Shown here piece by piece: positions 8,720 to 18,013 of a stretch of 40,430 bases of DNA (positions within the stretch are counted from its first letter, which is position 1; each line of letters opens with the position of its first letter). The stretch is from Desulfobacteraceae bacterium (GTDB taxonomy: Bacteria > Desulfobacterota > Desulfobacteria > Desulfobacterales > Desulfobacteraceae): NCBI GenBank assembly GCA_022712835.1, contig JAFLJU010000066.1, positions 1 through 40,430 on the forward strand. Reading direction: 5' to 3'. A model generated the notes under the pieces. The model did not search any database. It was not told the DNA's origin and worked only from the letters and a program-made list of their open reading frames with translations. A program made the position numbers and the translations under genes.

Positions 8720-10288
8720 TTAATTGAAACCGATGAACGGTGAAATAAGCATGGATGAATCCACTTCAAAGCGGTTCCCCTTTTGCTGAACCAGGCTACC
8801 GCATGCCCATTTTAGTTTGACAACAGATCCCGAGTAAGACTTCTGCAAGGCAATAAGTATTTTCATGCTTTCATGATAGTCATCTCTTGTGTCCATCAGA
8901 TCCGACAAGGTGGACATATTAAGCTTAAACCGCATCAGCTCCTTGTCCAGGGCAGATTTGTACTTTTCAGTGGCATTCAACTGCTGTTCCAGGGCACTAA
9001 TACTATTGCGATACTGCTGGTAAGCGGTCAGCACATCTGAGTTAATGCTTCTGCGAAGTTGATTAATTTCAACCTTTTTTTTATTAAGGGTAATCCGGGC
9101 CTGCTCATAATTGCCCTTAGCCACGTTATTGCCAAATGGCTTGGAATAGGAAAGGCCAACGGAATAGGAAGGTCCTGCAGTGTTCTGGCTAAGGGACCGG
9201 AAATATCCCGAACCGCGGCTGGTCTCATCAAGTCCATTGTAACCGGCTGTCAGACTAAGATCCACATCCGCAAGCATGTCATCTTCGGCATCCCGGACAA
9301 CTTCTTCATAATAGGTTGCCCGGATCTTTTCTGCAGCAAGGTCATGCCGGTGTTCCTCTGAATACTTCAGCATCGCTTTTATATCCGGATCAATTCGTTC
9401 AATGGAGGGAAACGCCTGTTCCACATCAGGAAGGTGAGTAAGGGTTTCAATATCGGCGCCCATCTCCAGCGCCAATTGCTGCCGGGCTGCATAGTAGTTC
9501 TGCTCAGCAGTTATACTGGCCACCGCTTTTGAGTCCACATCCGCCTTTATGCGATCCAGGTTGGCTGCAGCGTACTCATTTTTTTCCACAAGAATCTTCA
9601 TTCCCCTGGCAAACTTCCTGCCCTCGGCCTCTTCTTCCCGGCATTCTTCCAGGATTTTTTTTGCGGCATAGGCATCCCAGAAGGCGATGGCAACGGATTC
9701 AGCGCTTTGGGAAATCGTTGCGGCAAGGTCTCTGATACTTGCCCGCAGGTCAATTTCCGAATTTTTTTCTTCTTTACCATAAAGCCCGGTTGACCAAAGT
9801 TCCATCAGGGGGAGTGACACCTCAAAGGAAACCGAAGCCGTGTTCTCCGGAGACAGACTAGCAAGATCATCATCAACCCGTTCCAGGCTGAGGGAAGAGG
9901 TAAGGGTGATGCCGCTGTTCAGTTCCTTTTCTGCACTTAAGGTTGTTGTAAGGGTTTTTTTATCCTCGGCGGTTTTCTTATAATGATCCTGGTAATAGGT
10001 TGACAGAGGTTCATCGTCCCTATCATAGGACACCCCGGCCGAAATCTCAACATCCTGCTCACCTTTGTCGATTTGAACCTGTGCTTTTTTATAGGTGACA
10101 GTCTCCCTGGAGAAAGTAACCTCGGGGGTGTTTGCGATGGCATAGGTCACTGCCTTAACCAGGGTTAATGAACCGCCATTTTCATCCCCCAACGCCATGG
10201 GGACAAGAGACAGATTAAGAACAATTATTATCAGCACCATCCATTGGACAAATAGGTTTTTTATTCTTTGTGTGGTTACCGTGGTCAC
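8720..10288 (-). CDS. TolC-like outer membrane efflux protein
   Basis: The 522-residue protein starts at GTG with a perfect AGGAGG two to three codons upstream. It has a signal peptide (hydrophobic WMVLIIIVLNLSLVPMA, cleavage near residue 34). The rest has the outer-membrane-efflux pattern: long amphipathic coiled-coil helices (LTLVKAVTYAIANTPEV, then repeated LRRSINSDVLTAYQQYRNSI-type helices) alternating with beta-barrel strands. It would form the outer-membrane exit duct for the ABC/HlyD machinery. Its presence agrees with a Gram-negative producer that secretes the peptide fully outside the cell. The 98-base gap upstream carries a TACC-ATATA-GGTA inverted repeat (10355-10367), but I see no convincing separate minus-strand promoter there. 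Confidence 0.88.
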   Translation of the reverse strand: MTTVTTQRIKNLFVQWMVLIIIVLNLSLVPMALGDENGGSLTLVKAVTYAIANTPEVTFSRETVTYKKAQVQIDKGEQDVEISAGVSYDRDDEPLSTYYQDHYKKTAEDKKTLTTTLSAEKELNSGITLTSSLSLERVDDDLASLSPENTASVSFEVSLPLMELWSTGLYGKEEKNSEIDLRASIRDLAATISQSAESVAIAFWDAYAAKKILEECREEEAEGRKFARGMKILVEKNEYAAANLDRIKADVDSKAVASITAEQNYYAARQQLALEMGADIETLTHLPDVEQAFPSIERIDPDIKAMLKYSEEHRHDLAAEKIRATYYEEVVRDAEDDMLADVDLSLTAGYNGLDETSRGSGYFRSLSQNTAGPSYSVGLSYSKPFGNNVAKGNYEQARITLNKKKVEINQLRRSINSDVLTAYQQYRNSISALEQQLNATEKYKSALDKELMRFKLNMSTLSDLMDTRDDYHESMKILIALQKSYSGSVVKLKWACGSLVQQKGNRFEVDSSMLISPFIGFN

Positions 10289-10386
10289 ACTTTCCTCCTA
10301 TTTCTACATTGCCTATAACTCTCAGTGCTTATGTCTTGACGAATCCCAAATAGCTACCATATAGGTATTAGACAGTTACCACCTAT

Positions 10387-10908
10387 TTACCGGACATTCA
10401 AATGATCTTCCAAATATTTCATGACCACCTGGACACAACCCGATGGTGACAGGGATTCCATATCCAGTACCAGTTCGGGTTTCGTTGGCGCCTCGTATAC
10501 TTCATCAACACCTGTAAACCCCTTTATAATGCCTTTGTCGGCAAGGGAATACAGTCCCCGAGTATCACGCTGGCGGGCTGTTTCAACTGTCCCCTGACAA
10601 TACACCTCAATGTAGCCTTTTATCAGTTTCCGGTGGGTGTCCCGAACAAGGCGTCGAGGAGAGGTTGCCACACAAATACAGATAATACTCCGGCGATTCA
10701 GATACATCGCTGTCACAGCCATGGACCGTGCCACAATATCCCTGGCAGAGGCATCTTTGGACAGCATTTCCTCAAAATGCACCCTATGCTCATCAGAATC
10801 CATCAGTTCAACCGAACACCCATTGTCCAACAAGGTATTATACACCTGTTTGGCTGTGGTACTTTTGCCAATGGAAGGAAGACCGGTCATCCAGAGTGTA
10901 AATGACAT
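10387..10908 (-). CDS. Divergent adenylylsulfate (APS) kinase-like protein
   Basis: A 173-residue P-loop kinase related to CysC. Walker A is G9-L-P-S-I-G-K-S-T17; ordinary APS kinases read GLSGSGKST. The DGDN-type motif is D37-S-D-E-H-R42. The C-terminal family hallmark is well kept (GLYSLADKGIIKGFTGVDEV, then YEAP at 138-141). The middle segment that normally carries asparagine and arginine contacts is altered (ARDIVARS), and the protein is shorter than typical 195-205-residue APS kinases. APS kinase makes PAPS from APS and ATP. No sulfotransferase is visible in the operon, so a changed acceptor, such as the peptide or a sugar, is possible. It has its own AAGGAG ribosome site and lies between the radical SAM and export genes. 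Confidence 0.85.
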   Translation of the reverse strand: MSFTLWMTGLPSIGKSTTAKQVYNTLLDNGCSVELMDSDEHRVHFEEMLSKDASARDIVARSMAVTAMYLNRRSIICICVATSPRRLVRDTHRKLIKGYIEVYCQGTVETARQRDTRGLYSLADKGIIKGFTGVDEVYEAPTKPELVLDMESLSPSGCVQVVMKYLEDHLNVR

Positions 10909-10992
10909 GAAACGCTCCTTGAAAATTGATTAACCTCTATGTTTGGCAACTGAAGGGTCCCCCCTTTTAAAACCAGGCCGGGAAAGGCAGGT

Positions 10993-12855
10993 CTAATTTT
11001 GGTTTGCTTCAAATCCGGGTGTATCTGAAAGGCTCTTCATCCATTTGCCAAAGGGCACCGTCATCCCTCGCCATTGGGTTCTTAATGACCGTCTCAACTC
11101 TTCAGGATTATAATTCAAGTCAAGGAATTTTCCATCAATTGGGACTTGGTTCAACCGGTCCGGTTCCTGCAAATTGGAGTTTTCCTTGATAAACGTCAGG
11201 AACAATTCAAATGCCTGCTCACGATCCATGCCGCTGCCGGTAAACCCCACAATATCTGAATTGAGGTCATCTTCCGGCTCAGCAGCAAACCCGGTGATCC
11301 TGAAATCCATTGGGTTTTTATAGACTTCAGATCCTTGCTGAAGGACAAACATGCTGTAGGAAACCCCTATAATCAACCCCTGTTGTTTAAGCTGCATCGC
11401 CAAGTCATGAGAGGTCAGAGCCTCTTCCCGTGTTTCCGTGGGGAATCCCACAATCATGTACCCTGTCAACGGTAGCACACCGTTGATCTCACCCAGGACT
11501 TTTTGAATCAGTTTCACAGTGATCCCTTTGCGCATGAGCGCAAGTACCCGATCTGACATGGATTCAATTCCAACGGCCATACGACAGCAGCCTGCCCTGG
11601 CAAACAGCTCACAGCGCTGTCTGGTAAGCTTCTTTGAAATTCTTGTATGTGTTGCCCATTCAATCGATAATTTCTCCTTGAGAATTCGATGACTGAGCTG
11701 CTCCAATACCAATGGGTTTGCGGATTCCGCATTTAAGAGGAACCGCTTGATCCCCTGTTCATGGTGCACCTTGCGCAGCACTTCAAATACATAGTCTGCT
11801 CCGGGCTCCTCTTGTAATTTGCAAAGGGGATGGTCCGTTCGGCAGAACGAGCATTGTTGCCAATTGCATCCCCGGCTGATCCGTATGGGAAAAAAGACAT
11901 TCTCTTTAGTCGTTAGATAGGCATCCAGGTCAAACACTCCAAGGTCCGGTGCAGGCAAATCAACCATGTTAAGGGAGGGTGCCGGCGGTTTTCTTCCAAC
12001 CTTGCCTTTTCTCCGGCAGATGATGCCCGGGATATCTTGTATTGAACCAATGTCTTTTTCAATAGCCTGATAGAGACGTTCCAGGACAATTTCGCCATCA
12101 TCGACCACTAGACTGTCCACTACATCAAAGAAATCCGGGTTTTCAAGGTTTCTAAAATAAATGGAAATCACCGGCCCTCCCATGGTGATGTGAACTCCGG
12201 GATCCATCTGCCGGATCATGAAAGCAATTTGGAATGCCGGGATAACCTGATGGGTGAATGCCAATGAAAGCCCCACAATTTTTGGGGGAACCCTGGGCCA
12301 TACGCGCTCCAGGCTGTCCTTGAAAAGGCTCGTATAATAGGTCCTGTCCTTCAGTGACCTTAGAATATCCCGGGAGCTGGTGGGAGAAAATTTTGCATGG
12401 TTCAGGTACTTGTTTTCAGACAGAAAAACTTCAGGGAAATGGGGTATCGAGGCAAGGCGAAGCAAATAGGCATGGGAGGTTGCATCCTGAATTTCCTGAA
12501 TGTCCTTAAAATCCGTAAACGGGGTGGACAACCAGTTTACAATCCCTGCCCGGGAAGGCAATTCCAATAAAATCCTTAGAAGTATAATATATTCAAATAC
12601 CTGGCGCACACTCAGGCGCTTTTTGGCATTGAGTTCCCGGAACCGTTTTTTTGCGTGCTCTGCACCGGTTGAAACAGCCTTCGACGTCAGGAGCATCCGG
12701 TAGAATTCTGCACTGAGATCCTTAGCTTTCAGGGGAATCCCCTTTGTTTTCAAATACCCTGCCAATTGAGGGATGGCCGTATACGGTGCTGTTGAATCAC
12801 TAAACGGAGGGTTTAGCAATAAAATTCCTTCCCTTTTTTTCCCCCATGGCGCCAT
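10993..12855 (-). CDS. B12-binding-domain radical SAM enzyme A
   Basis: The protein has 620 residues. The N-terminal third resembles a cobalamin-binding Rossmann region (ILLLNPPFSD...IPQLAGYLKTKGIPLKAKDLSAEF, later MGGPVISIYF and VDDGE) but lacks the DXHXXG motif of base-off binders. The radical SAM core follows from about 325 with cysteines C330, C335 and C338 (RGCNWQQCSFC), a CX4CX2C spacing instead of CX3CX2C. Later SAM-domain strands are clear (MAVGIESMSDRVLALMRKG, GYMIVGFPTET). It is a paralogue of the gene just upstream in the operon, five bases away. Enzymes of this type methylate unactivated carbons or do other radical chemistry on RiPP cores. The likely target is the 20-residue core, but the exact reaction is not predictable. 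Confidence 0.88.
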   Translation of the reverse strand: MAPWGKKREGILLLNPPFSDSTAPYTAIPQLAGYLKTKGIPLKAKDLSAEFYRMLLTSKAVSTGAEHAKKRFRELNAKKRLSVRQVFEYIILLRILLELPSRAGIVNWLSTPFTDFKDIQEIQDATSHAYLLRLASIPHFPEVFLSENKYLNHAKFSPTSSRDILRSLKDRTYYTSLFKDSLERVWPRVPPKIVGLSLAFTHQVIPAFQIAFMIRQMDPGVHITMGGPVISIYFRNLENPDFFDVVDSLVVDDGEIVLERLYQAIEKDIGSIQDIPGIICRRKGKVGRKPPAPSLNMVDLPAPDLGVFDLDAYLTTKENVFFPIRISRGCNWQQCSFCRTDHPLCKLQEEPGADYVFEVLRKVHHEQGIKRFLLNAESANPLVLEQLSHRILKEKLSIEWATHTRISKKLTRQRCELFARAGCCRMAVGIESMSDRVLALMRKGITVKLIQKVLGEINGVLPLTGYMIVGFPTETREEALTSHDLAMQLKQQGLIIGVSYSMFVLQQGSEVYKNPMDFRITGFAAEPEDDLNSDIVGFTGSGMDREQAFELFLTFIKENSNLQEPDRLNQVPIDGKFLDLNYNPEELRRSLRTQWRGMTVPFGKWMKSLSDTPGFEANQN

Positions 12856-12860
12856 AATTG

Positions 12861-14621
12861 TTACCTCTGCCTGTACAATTGTTGTTTAATTTCTTGTGCT
12901 GAATACTTTGCTTTTCCTGACCAGGGGATGGATGCCTTTGGCAATTGTGATTGCAATGTACGGATAAAATCCCGATATTCTTTTTTGACAACGCTACGGG
13001 TCATCCCTGAGGTGCACTGGAAAATTTCTGAAGGCGGACGAAGATCATCCTCCATGGATTGATCCATTTTATTAATACCATACCGCTCTGGGTCCATGGC
13101 CACAGGGGAAGCCGGAGAAACCGAGTACATATTATAGACCACTTGGTGGACCAGGCCTTCTTTCATCCAGTGTTGAACCGTTTCAAAGGACTCCCTTGCC
13201 TCTATCTGTGTTTCCGTAGGAAAACCGACAATCATATAAATATTGGCACTGATACCGGACCAGGAAATATTGGATAAAACCTGGTCGATTATACGAGTAT
13301 TGGTCCCCTTGTTCATCAATGTCAGCACTCTGTCATTACAGGTCTCCACACCCAGGAACAGGGAAAAACAGCCGGCTTTGCGTAGCAGGAGCAAGGTTTC
13401 CAATGTAAAACGGGTGTCCACCCTCACGTTGACGGTCCAGTTCAGGTCCCGCCCTTCCTTGATTAAACGCCCGGCAAGGTAACAGAGCATTTCCGGATCG
13501 GCCGCATCATCCGTAAAGTGAACGATGCGGCATCCGGTGACGTCAAGTGTCTGCATCAGCTGCTCGTAAACGGTTTCCAGAGCTTGTCTGTCATAGGCAT
13601 TAATCACCGGAGAACAGGAATTACAAAACGCACATTTTGCCCAGTAACATCCCCTGGACAAACGGAACAGCATTGCACCGGTTTTGGGCGGAATCAAATA
13701 CTCATCCAAAGGCAGCAGACCGTATGCCGGGGCTTTTGAGTCGGACATGGGAAACACCCTGGGACCGCCTGTATGAACGATTTTTTCGTTGTTGCAGTAC
13801 ATAAGACCTTTAACAGGAACCACATCATCTGATGTCCGGCCCTTGTCTTTAACATGGGCATAAAGCCCTGAAAGAATGTCTTCACCATCACCCAGGGCCA
13901 GGTAATCCACCAGGGAGAACAGGTCGGTGTTTGTTAAATTCCCCATGTGTATGGTGACAAACGCACCTCCGAGTACGACTGGTATTCCCGGTTCCATCTC
14001 CTTTACCATGGATGCCAGGATCAAGGCCGGTAAAATCTGATCTGGAAACGTCACTGAAATGCCGATCATATCCGGCCCTTTGGTTTTCAGAAGGGTTTTT
14101 AGCTCACCATGACATGTCTGACGGGTTAGGGAATCGGGTATTTTAGCACACCGGATCAAATCGCTGGTTGAAAAAGGACTGCCGGGCCCATTGTATCTCA
14201 GGTATCCGGTATTGTCCGTCATTCCAAGATGTTCCCGAAAGTTTGACGCATTTACAAGCATCAGGTAACGACCAAAAAGTGTCAGCCGTTCCCGGTTGGG
14301 CAATTGCGGATCTGAAAATAGGTCCCGGATTTCCAGAACTCCATCAGTTTCAACCGTTCCCATACCCACAGCCCGGGAAAAGTACTCTGTTAATTCAGAC
14401 AATTCCAGAGTAGGTTGTTTGTCAAGCTGGCGCAACCTGGCCTTGCTTTCGTTAAACCCACGGGCAACAGCTTCGGGTGCGAGCAACTGCTGAAAACATG
14501 AAAGGTTCGCATCCCACAAGGTTACCGGTATATGATCATGCAACAGTTTAGCAGCAAGGGTCGGAAGGCCTATATAGGGTTTATCCGGCATGGCAAATGG
14601 GGGATAGATGAGTAACATCAT
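12861..14621 (-). CDS. B12-binding-domain radical SAM enzyme B
   Basis: This 586-residue protein is a paralogue of the next gene in the operon. The N-terminus begins LLIYPPFAMPDKPYIGLPTL, as in cobalamin-domain radical SAM proteins, with later MIGISVTFPDQILPAL and VVLGGAFVTIHMGNL strands. The DXHXXG cobalamin-ligand motif is absent. The cluster motif is C325-Y-W-A-K-C330-A-F-C333, again CX4CX2C, followed by SLFLGVETCNDRVLTLMNKG and YMIVGFPTET. An additional Cys at 336 follows the motif. Only three bases separate it from the glycosyltransferase stop, so the genes are tightly coupled. The two paralogues have diverged in the middle and C-terminal regions, which suggests two different sites or reactions on the peptide, or a working pair. 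Confidence 0.88.
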   Translation of the reverse strand: MMLLIYPPFAMPDKPYIGLPTLAAKLLHDHIPVTLWDANLSCFQQLLAPEAVARGFNESKARLRQLDKQPTLELSELTEYFSRAVGMGTVETDGVLEIRDLFSDPQLPNRERLTLFGRYLMLVNASNFREHLGMTDNTGYLRYNGPGSPFSTSDLIRCAKIPDSLTRQTCHGELKTLLKTKGPDMIGISVTFPDQILPALILASMVKEMEPGIPVVLGGAFVTIHMGNLTNTDLFSLVDYLALGDGEDILSGLYAHVKDKGRTSDDVVPVKGLMYCNNEKIVHTGGPRVFPMSDSKAPAYGLLPLDEYLIPPKTGAMLFRLSRGCYWAKCAFCNSCSPVINAYDRQALETVYEQLMQTLDVTGCRIVHFTDDAADPEMLCYLAGRLIKEGRDLNWTVNVRVDTRFTLETLLLLRKAGCFSLFLGVETCNDRVLTLMNKGTNTRIIDQVLSNISWSGISANIYMIVGFPTETQIEARESFETVQHWMKEGLVHQVVYNMYSVSPASPVAMDPERYGINKMDQSMEDDLRPPSEIFQCTSGMTRSVVKKEYRDFIRTLQSQLPKASIPWSGKAKYSAQEIKQQLYRQR

Positions 14622-14624
14622 TTT

Positions 14625-16586
14625 TTACACCCTTGGGTCCGAGGAATCCGTGGCAACACTAGCTGCCATCACCTTTCCCTCCAAGGCAGCCACTCCGGGT
14701 ACGGTTCCAAGCAATGCCCCAGCCTTTACCAGGCATTTGCTGACAACAGGATCATCCCAGCCACTGACATCTCCAACAGCAAAGGCATAATCCAGCCACA
14801 CCAGGCCTGACCCCAGGGAATCAGGATACCGGTCCAGCCATTTTCTAAGTGTGGGCAGGACGTGATCATCTGTCTCCAACATACCGACAATCCGTTTTAA
14901 AAGCAGAAGAAGAGGCCATTCATGCTCCTGAAAATCCTGTCTTCCGAATTCGGCATTGAACCGTTCCAATGCCTGTTTTGGTTTCTCCTGGTGAATCAGG
15001 AGAAAGGTTTCTGCATAAGCTACAGTCCTGTTCCTGACGCCTCGGGTGATACAGGACTCAAGGGCACAAGACAGCACATGGGTTTCACCCACAACCGTCA
15101 AACGGGTAAGAACGGCATTGATGTAGTCCTCATCCTCACATTGATCCGCATAGTTGACCATTCTCTCAAAGAAAGGCAGCCCTTCCGGGCAGAAAGAGGA
15201 TGTGCCCTTTCCCCTGTTTTCCGGTTTATAGGATATTCCCGCGTACAGGTGCTCCAGACGCTTTTTCAGGGTCATGGAGACAAGGATGTCCGTATTATAT
15301 CCGGCATCATCATCCGGGAGGGGGGCATTGGTTTCCCATTTTCGGCGAAGAAATCCTGCATAGGTCTGGTACTCTGTCAACACTGTTTTCAAGGAGAGTT
15401 GGCTGAAAATTGGAACCGTTGCCAACATCCCTTCGCCCATGTAATTCCCAGCTGGCCCGACAGGGTCGGCCACTTCCTTCAGGTCCACAAAGGGGGTGTG
15501 GGTCAATGCACGGTCCACCACCTTGACATAACCGGCTTTTGAAAGCCCGGCACCGAACAAAGCCGCCCGGTCACGGCATTTCTCTTGAGACGGGCGATTG
15601 TTTAAACACCAATCCAGTGCCCGTGCCACATCAAGTGCTGCTATATCCAGAGAACGGTTATTTGTCTCATGAAGATCCACAAGGACACCGCAAGAACCGA
15701 TAATTTCAGGAAATCCGTTCCAGTTGGCCGAGACCACAGGGATACCGGCTGCAAGAGCTTCCACAGATGCCTTTGGGAATGCTTCCTCCAGGGTACAGGA
15801 GAGGTACAGCATCAGATCAGACGAAGCCAGAAGACGTCCCTTCTCTTTTTGTTCCCTGATCACACCGGGAAATTTCACTCGGTCCCCCAGACCCAGTCGA
15901 TGGACTTTTTGTTCCAGGCTTCTTGCATAGGCGCTGGGGGCATTGGTATCAAAATTTAGTAACTCACCGGCAATGATCATTTCAGCATCCCACCCATAAT
16001 GGTTTACCAGAAGGGCCATGGCTTCAATCTGTCGATGGATTAGCTTTTCCGGCACAATACGGCCCAGGGTAACAATACATACCCGCTTTTTTTTAAAACC
16101 GGACTGGCATGGGGGAAATGCCTCAATGGGATGATGAACCTTATGAACAAACGGTTCCAGGGAAGGAGCAAGCCTGGTGATTACCCGGGCCGAACTTTCT
16201 GAAGGAGCAATAATCACATCCCCGTCCCTTAAAAGCGTAGGGATAAGGCCGAACACATAGGCAAATGCTCCGGGGCTGTGATTGATAAACAGGAGTCTGG
16301 TATTGGCTCCAGACTGATTTCTTAATTGCAGGAGCCGGGGAATCAGGTAGGTGGAATGAAATCCAGGACAGATAAAATCTATCCCCTGAACAGCGGCTTT
16401 AAAGCGCATCAATGACTTGTCATGGGAAAATGGTGACTCTGCCGGTCCCAAAACCTTGGAGAACCAGGTAATATGGGATTCTTTGACACAGTCAAACCAG
16501 GCAGCATGGTACCGATCAAAAAGTTCTTCAAAAACCGCAGCGCTGATGAGTCGAGAAGGTTTTGCCAGCCGAAGTAGTGTAGCCAT
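14625..16586 (-). CDS. GT4-family glycosyltransferase with helical C-terminal extension
   Basis: The protein has 653 residues. Residues about 1-385 form a GT-B glycosyltransferase of family 4: an N-terminal Rossmann half (FICPGFHSTYLIPRLLQL), a linker leading into VCIVTLGRIVPEKLIHRQIE, the donor-site EX7E motif in EEAFPKASVEALAAGIPVV and the following NGFPEIIG loop. The remaining 260 residues (about 390-653) are helical, in a TPR-like pattern (AETFLLIHQEKPKQALERF), and are not part of the standard fold. No signal peptide or membrane anchor is visible, so it should act in the cytoplasm before export. An AGGAG site precedes the ATG. In this operon it probably glycosylates Ser or Thr of the core (four Ser, two Thr). 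The helical tail may bind the leader or a partner enzyme. Confidence 0.85.
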   Translation of the reverse strand: MATLLRLAKPSRLISAAVFEELFDRYHAAWFDCVKESHITWFSKVLGPAESPFSHDKSLMRFKAAVQGIDFICPGFHSTYLIPRLLQLRNQSGANTRLLFINHSPGAFAYVFGLIPTLLRDGDVIIAPSESSARVITRLAPSLEPFVHKVHHPIEAFPPCQSGFKKKRVCIVTLGRIVPEKLIHRQIEAMALLVNHYGWDAEMIIAGELLNFDTNAPSAYARSLEQKVHRLGLGDRVKFPGVIREQKEKGRLLASSDLMLYLSCTLEEAFPKASVEALAAGIPVVSANWNGFPEIIGSCGVLVDLHETNNRSLDIAALDVARALDWCLNNRPSQEKCRDRAALFGAGLSKAGYVKVVDRALTHTPFVDLKEVADPVGPAGNYMGEGMLATVPIFSQLSLKTVLTEYQTYAGFLRRKWETNAPLPDDDAGYNTDILVSMTLKKRLEHLYAGISYKPENRGKGTSSFCPEGLPFFERMVNYADQCEDEDYINAVLTRLTVVGETHVLSCALESCITRGVRNRTVAYAETFLLIHQEKPKQALERFNAEFGRQDFQEHEWPLLLLLKRIVGMLETDDHVLPTLRKWLDRYPDSLGSGLVWLDYAFAVGDVSGWDDPVVSKCLVKAGALLGTVPGVAALEGKVMAASVATDSSDPRV

Positions 16587-16633
16587 AGTCTCCTGATAGT
16601 TGTTCAGTAATGGTCAGATAAAAATTAACCGGA

Positions 16634-18013
16634 TCAGGACAGGCTATCTTCTATTTTTTTAAGCAATAGTTCATCGCGCAAACGATCCTTTGTGATCTCA
16701 AGCCTCAACTCTTTTGCACCAATGCCCAGGGTATCTGCCGCCGATTGTACTTCATCGTTCCAGGGCAACGGGTCTTTGGATTGTTTTTCCCGCAACAACT
16801 TGGAGAAATCAATGGACAAAAAATCCTTATGCAGCTGTTCTGTATGTCCTTCCAGGGTTGTTTCACGATCAAAGGCCTTGTCCCGCCATGGGGGATATTC
16901 ATGGGTTAACCGCATAAGATCAAGAAGGGGGCGGGTATTTTTCTGGAACATCTGTCCTGCCAGAAATGAGGTATGCAATTGCCGGATCAAGGTTTCTTCT
17001 TCCATTAGTCTTGAAAAATCTTCAAGATTCATGTCGTTTGCAGTCAGCCATTCCCCAAAGGATTCATCATCCATAAGCCCAGACCTGCGTCGAAATTTCA
17101 GGGAGTAGGCAGCAATATCATCGTCAGGCACACAAAGCCCCACCTGATCGGCCAGAATCAACGTCAAATCCCGGTTGAATGCATTGTAAACAAGGGGTTC
17201 AATATCCTTGTGATGGGTGGTCACAAAATTACCAATCTCGTTCAGACGCATGGTAATACCGTCACGCTCCACAATCCGGTCATTGTCATAAAGCATTCGG
17301 AAGATGGACCCCCGATCGTCAATGGGAATACCCATGGTCTCAGGTGACAACGGCTTGGGAAGAAACTGCGGGTCACTTATCTGTTTTAATGTTTCTATCG
17401 CGTCGTTTAATTGAACATCAACGTAATATTCCTGGACACATGAAAGGATTGATTCTGCCGACTTAACCGACATTCCGTCAGCCGCCATTGCTTCCTTAAT
17501 CGTATTAAAGGTCCGGTTCTTATAGTATATCTGTTGGGCAGTTTTAAAAAAGACTGTCCGTTCCTCCATGGTCAGGATAGTCTTTACCTTGCTGGTATCC
17601 AAGGTTGCCCGGATATTAACCAGGGGTTCTGTCAGGCGTTTATATCCGGAATCATTCTTTTCCCAGATGCAGAAAACTTCAGCATCATCCTCCAGATTGC
17701 CGGCTGCCGCCTGGTCATAAACCTGGCCCCAACCTTTCATGCCACAGAACGAAAGCTCTGCTGCACGCAGGGCACCCACGGCTGCAGTACCGATCACACG
17801 TACTCCTTTGGACAAGGCCCAGATAATTTCCTTATGCCACACTGTTGTGTGGGGCCAGATCAACGTATCAATAATAACGGCAACATCCGGTTTTAAACGA
17901 TGTACCGCACTCAAAAAATCACCTTGTCCGGCTGGCGGCAGCCAGATAATATCGTCGTTATTGATGTTGGGAATCTCACCCAGGGAGGGACCGCTAAAGA
18001 CAATAATTTTCAT
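16634..18013 (-). CDS. TfuA-like partner of YcaO (thioamidation)
   Basis: The protein has 459 residues. The N-terminal 200 show the TfuA family signature: SGPSL (residues 7-11), an IIDTLIW strand, then G75-T-A-A-V-G-A-L-R-A-A-E-L with the following G-M-K-G-W-G-Q-V-Y. About 250 more residues, helical and charged, have no motif that I recognise, making it longer than a minimal TfuA. TfuA proteins work with YcaO enzymes to put sulfur into a peptide backbone amide, as known for the methanogen McrA thioglycine and for thioviridamide-type peptides, and are thought to supply or activate sulfide. The ATG overlaps the YcaO stop (ATGA), with GGAG upstream inside the YcaO gene. That coupling is strong support for a YcaO/TfuA complex. 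Confidence 0.9.
   Translation of the reverse strand: MKIIVFSGPSLGEIPNINNDDIIWLPPAGQGDFLSAVHRLKPDVAVIIDTLIWPHTTVWHKEIIWALSKGVRVIGTAAVGALRAAELSFCGMKGWGQVYDQAAAGNLEDDAEVFCIWEKNDSGYKRLTEPLVNIRATLDTSKVKTILTMEERTVFFKTAQQIYYKNRTFNTIKEAMAADGMSVKSAESILSCVQEYYVDVQLNDAIETLKQISDPQFLPKPLSPETMGIPIDDRGSIFRMLYDNDRIVERDGITMRLNEIGNFVTTHHKDIEPLVYNAFNRDLTLILADQVGLCVPDDDIAAYSLKFRRRSGLMDDESFGEWLTANDMNLEDFSRLMEEETLIRQLHTSFLAGQMFQKNTRPLLDLMRLTHEYPPWRDKAFDRETTLEGHTEQLHKDFLSIDFSKLLREKQSKDPLPWNDEVQSAADTLGIGAKELRLEITKDRLRDELLLKKIEDSLS

Noticed and set aside
10336..10364. TTGACG and ATATAG as a plus-strand promoter
   Set aside because: It would point antisense into the CysC-like gene, and no plus-strand gene follows; probably chance.
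14922..15542. Long plus-strand frame (about 206 codons) inside the glycosyltransferase gene
   Set aside because: Antisense to a clear GT4 coding sequence, with no ribosome site or recognisable domain.
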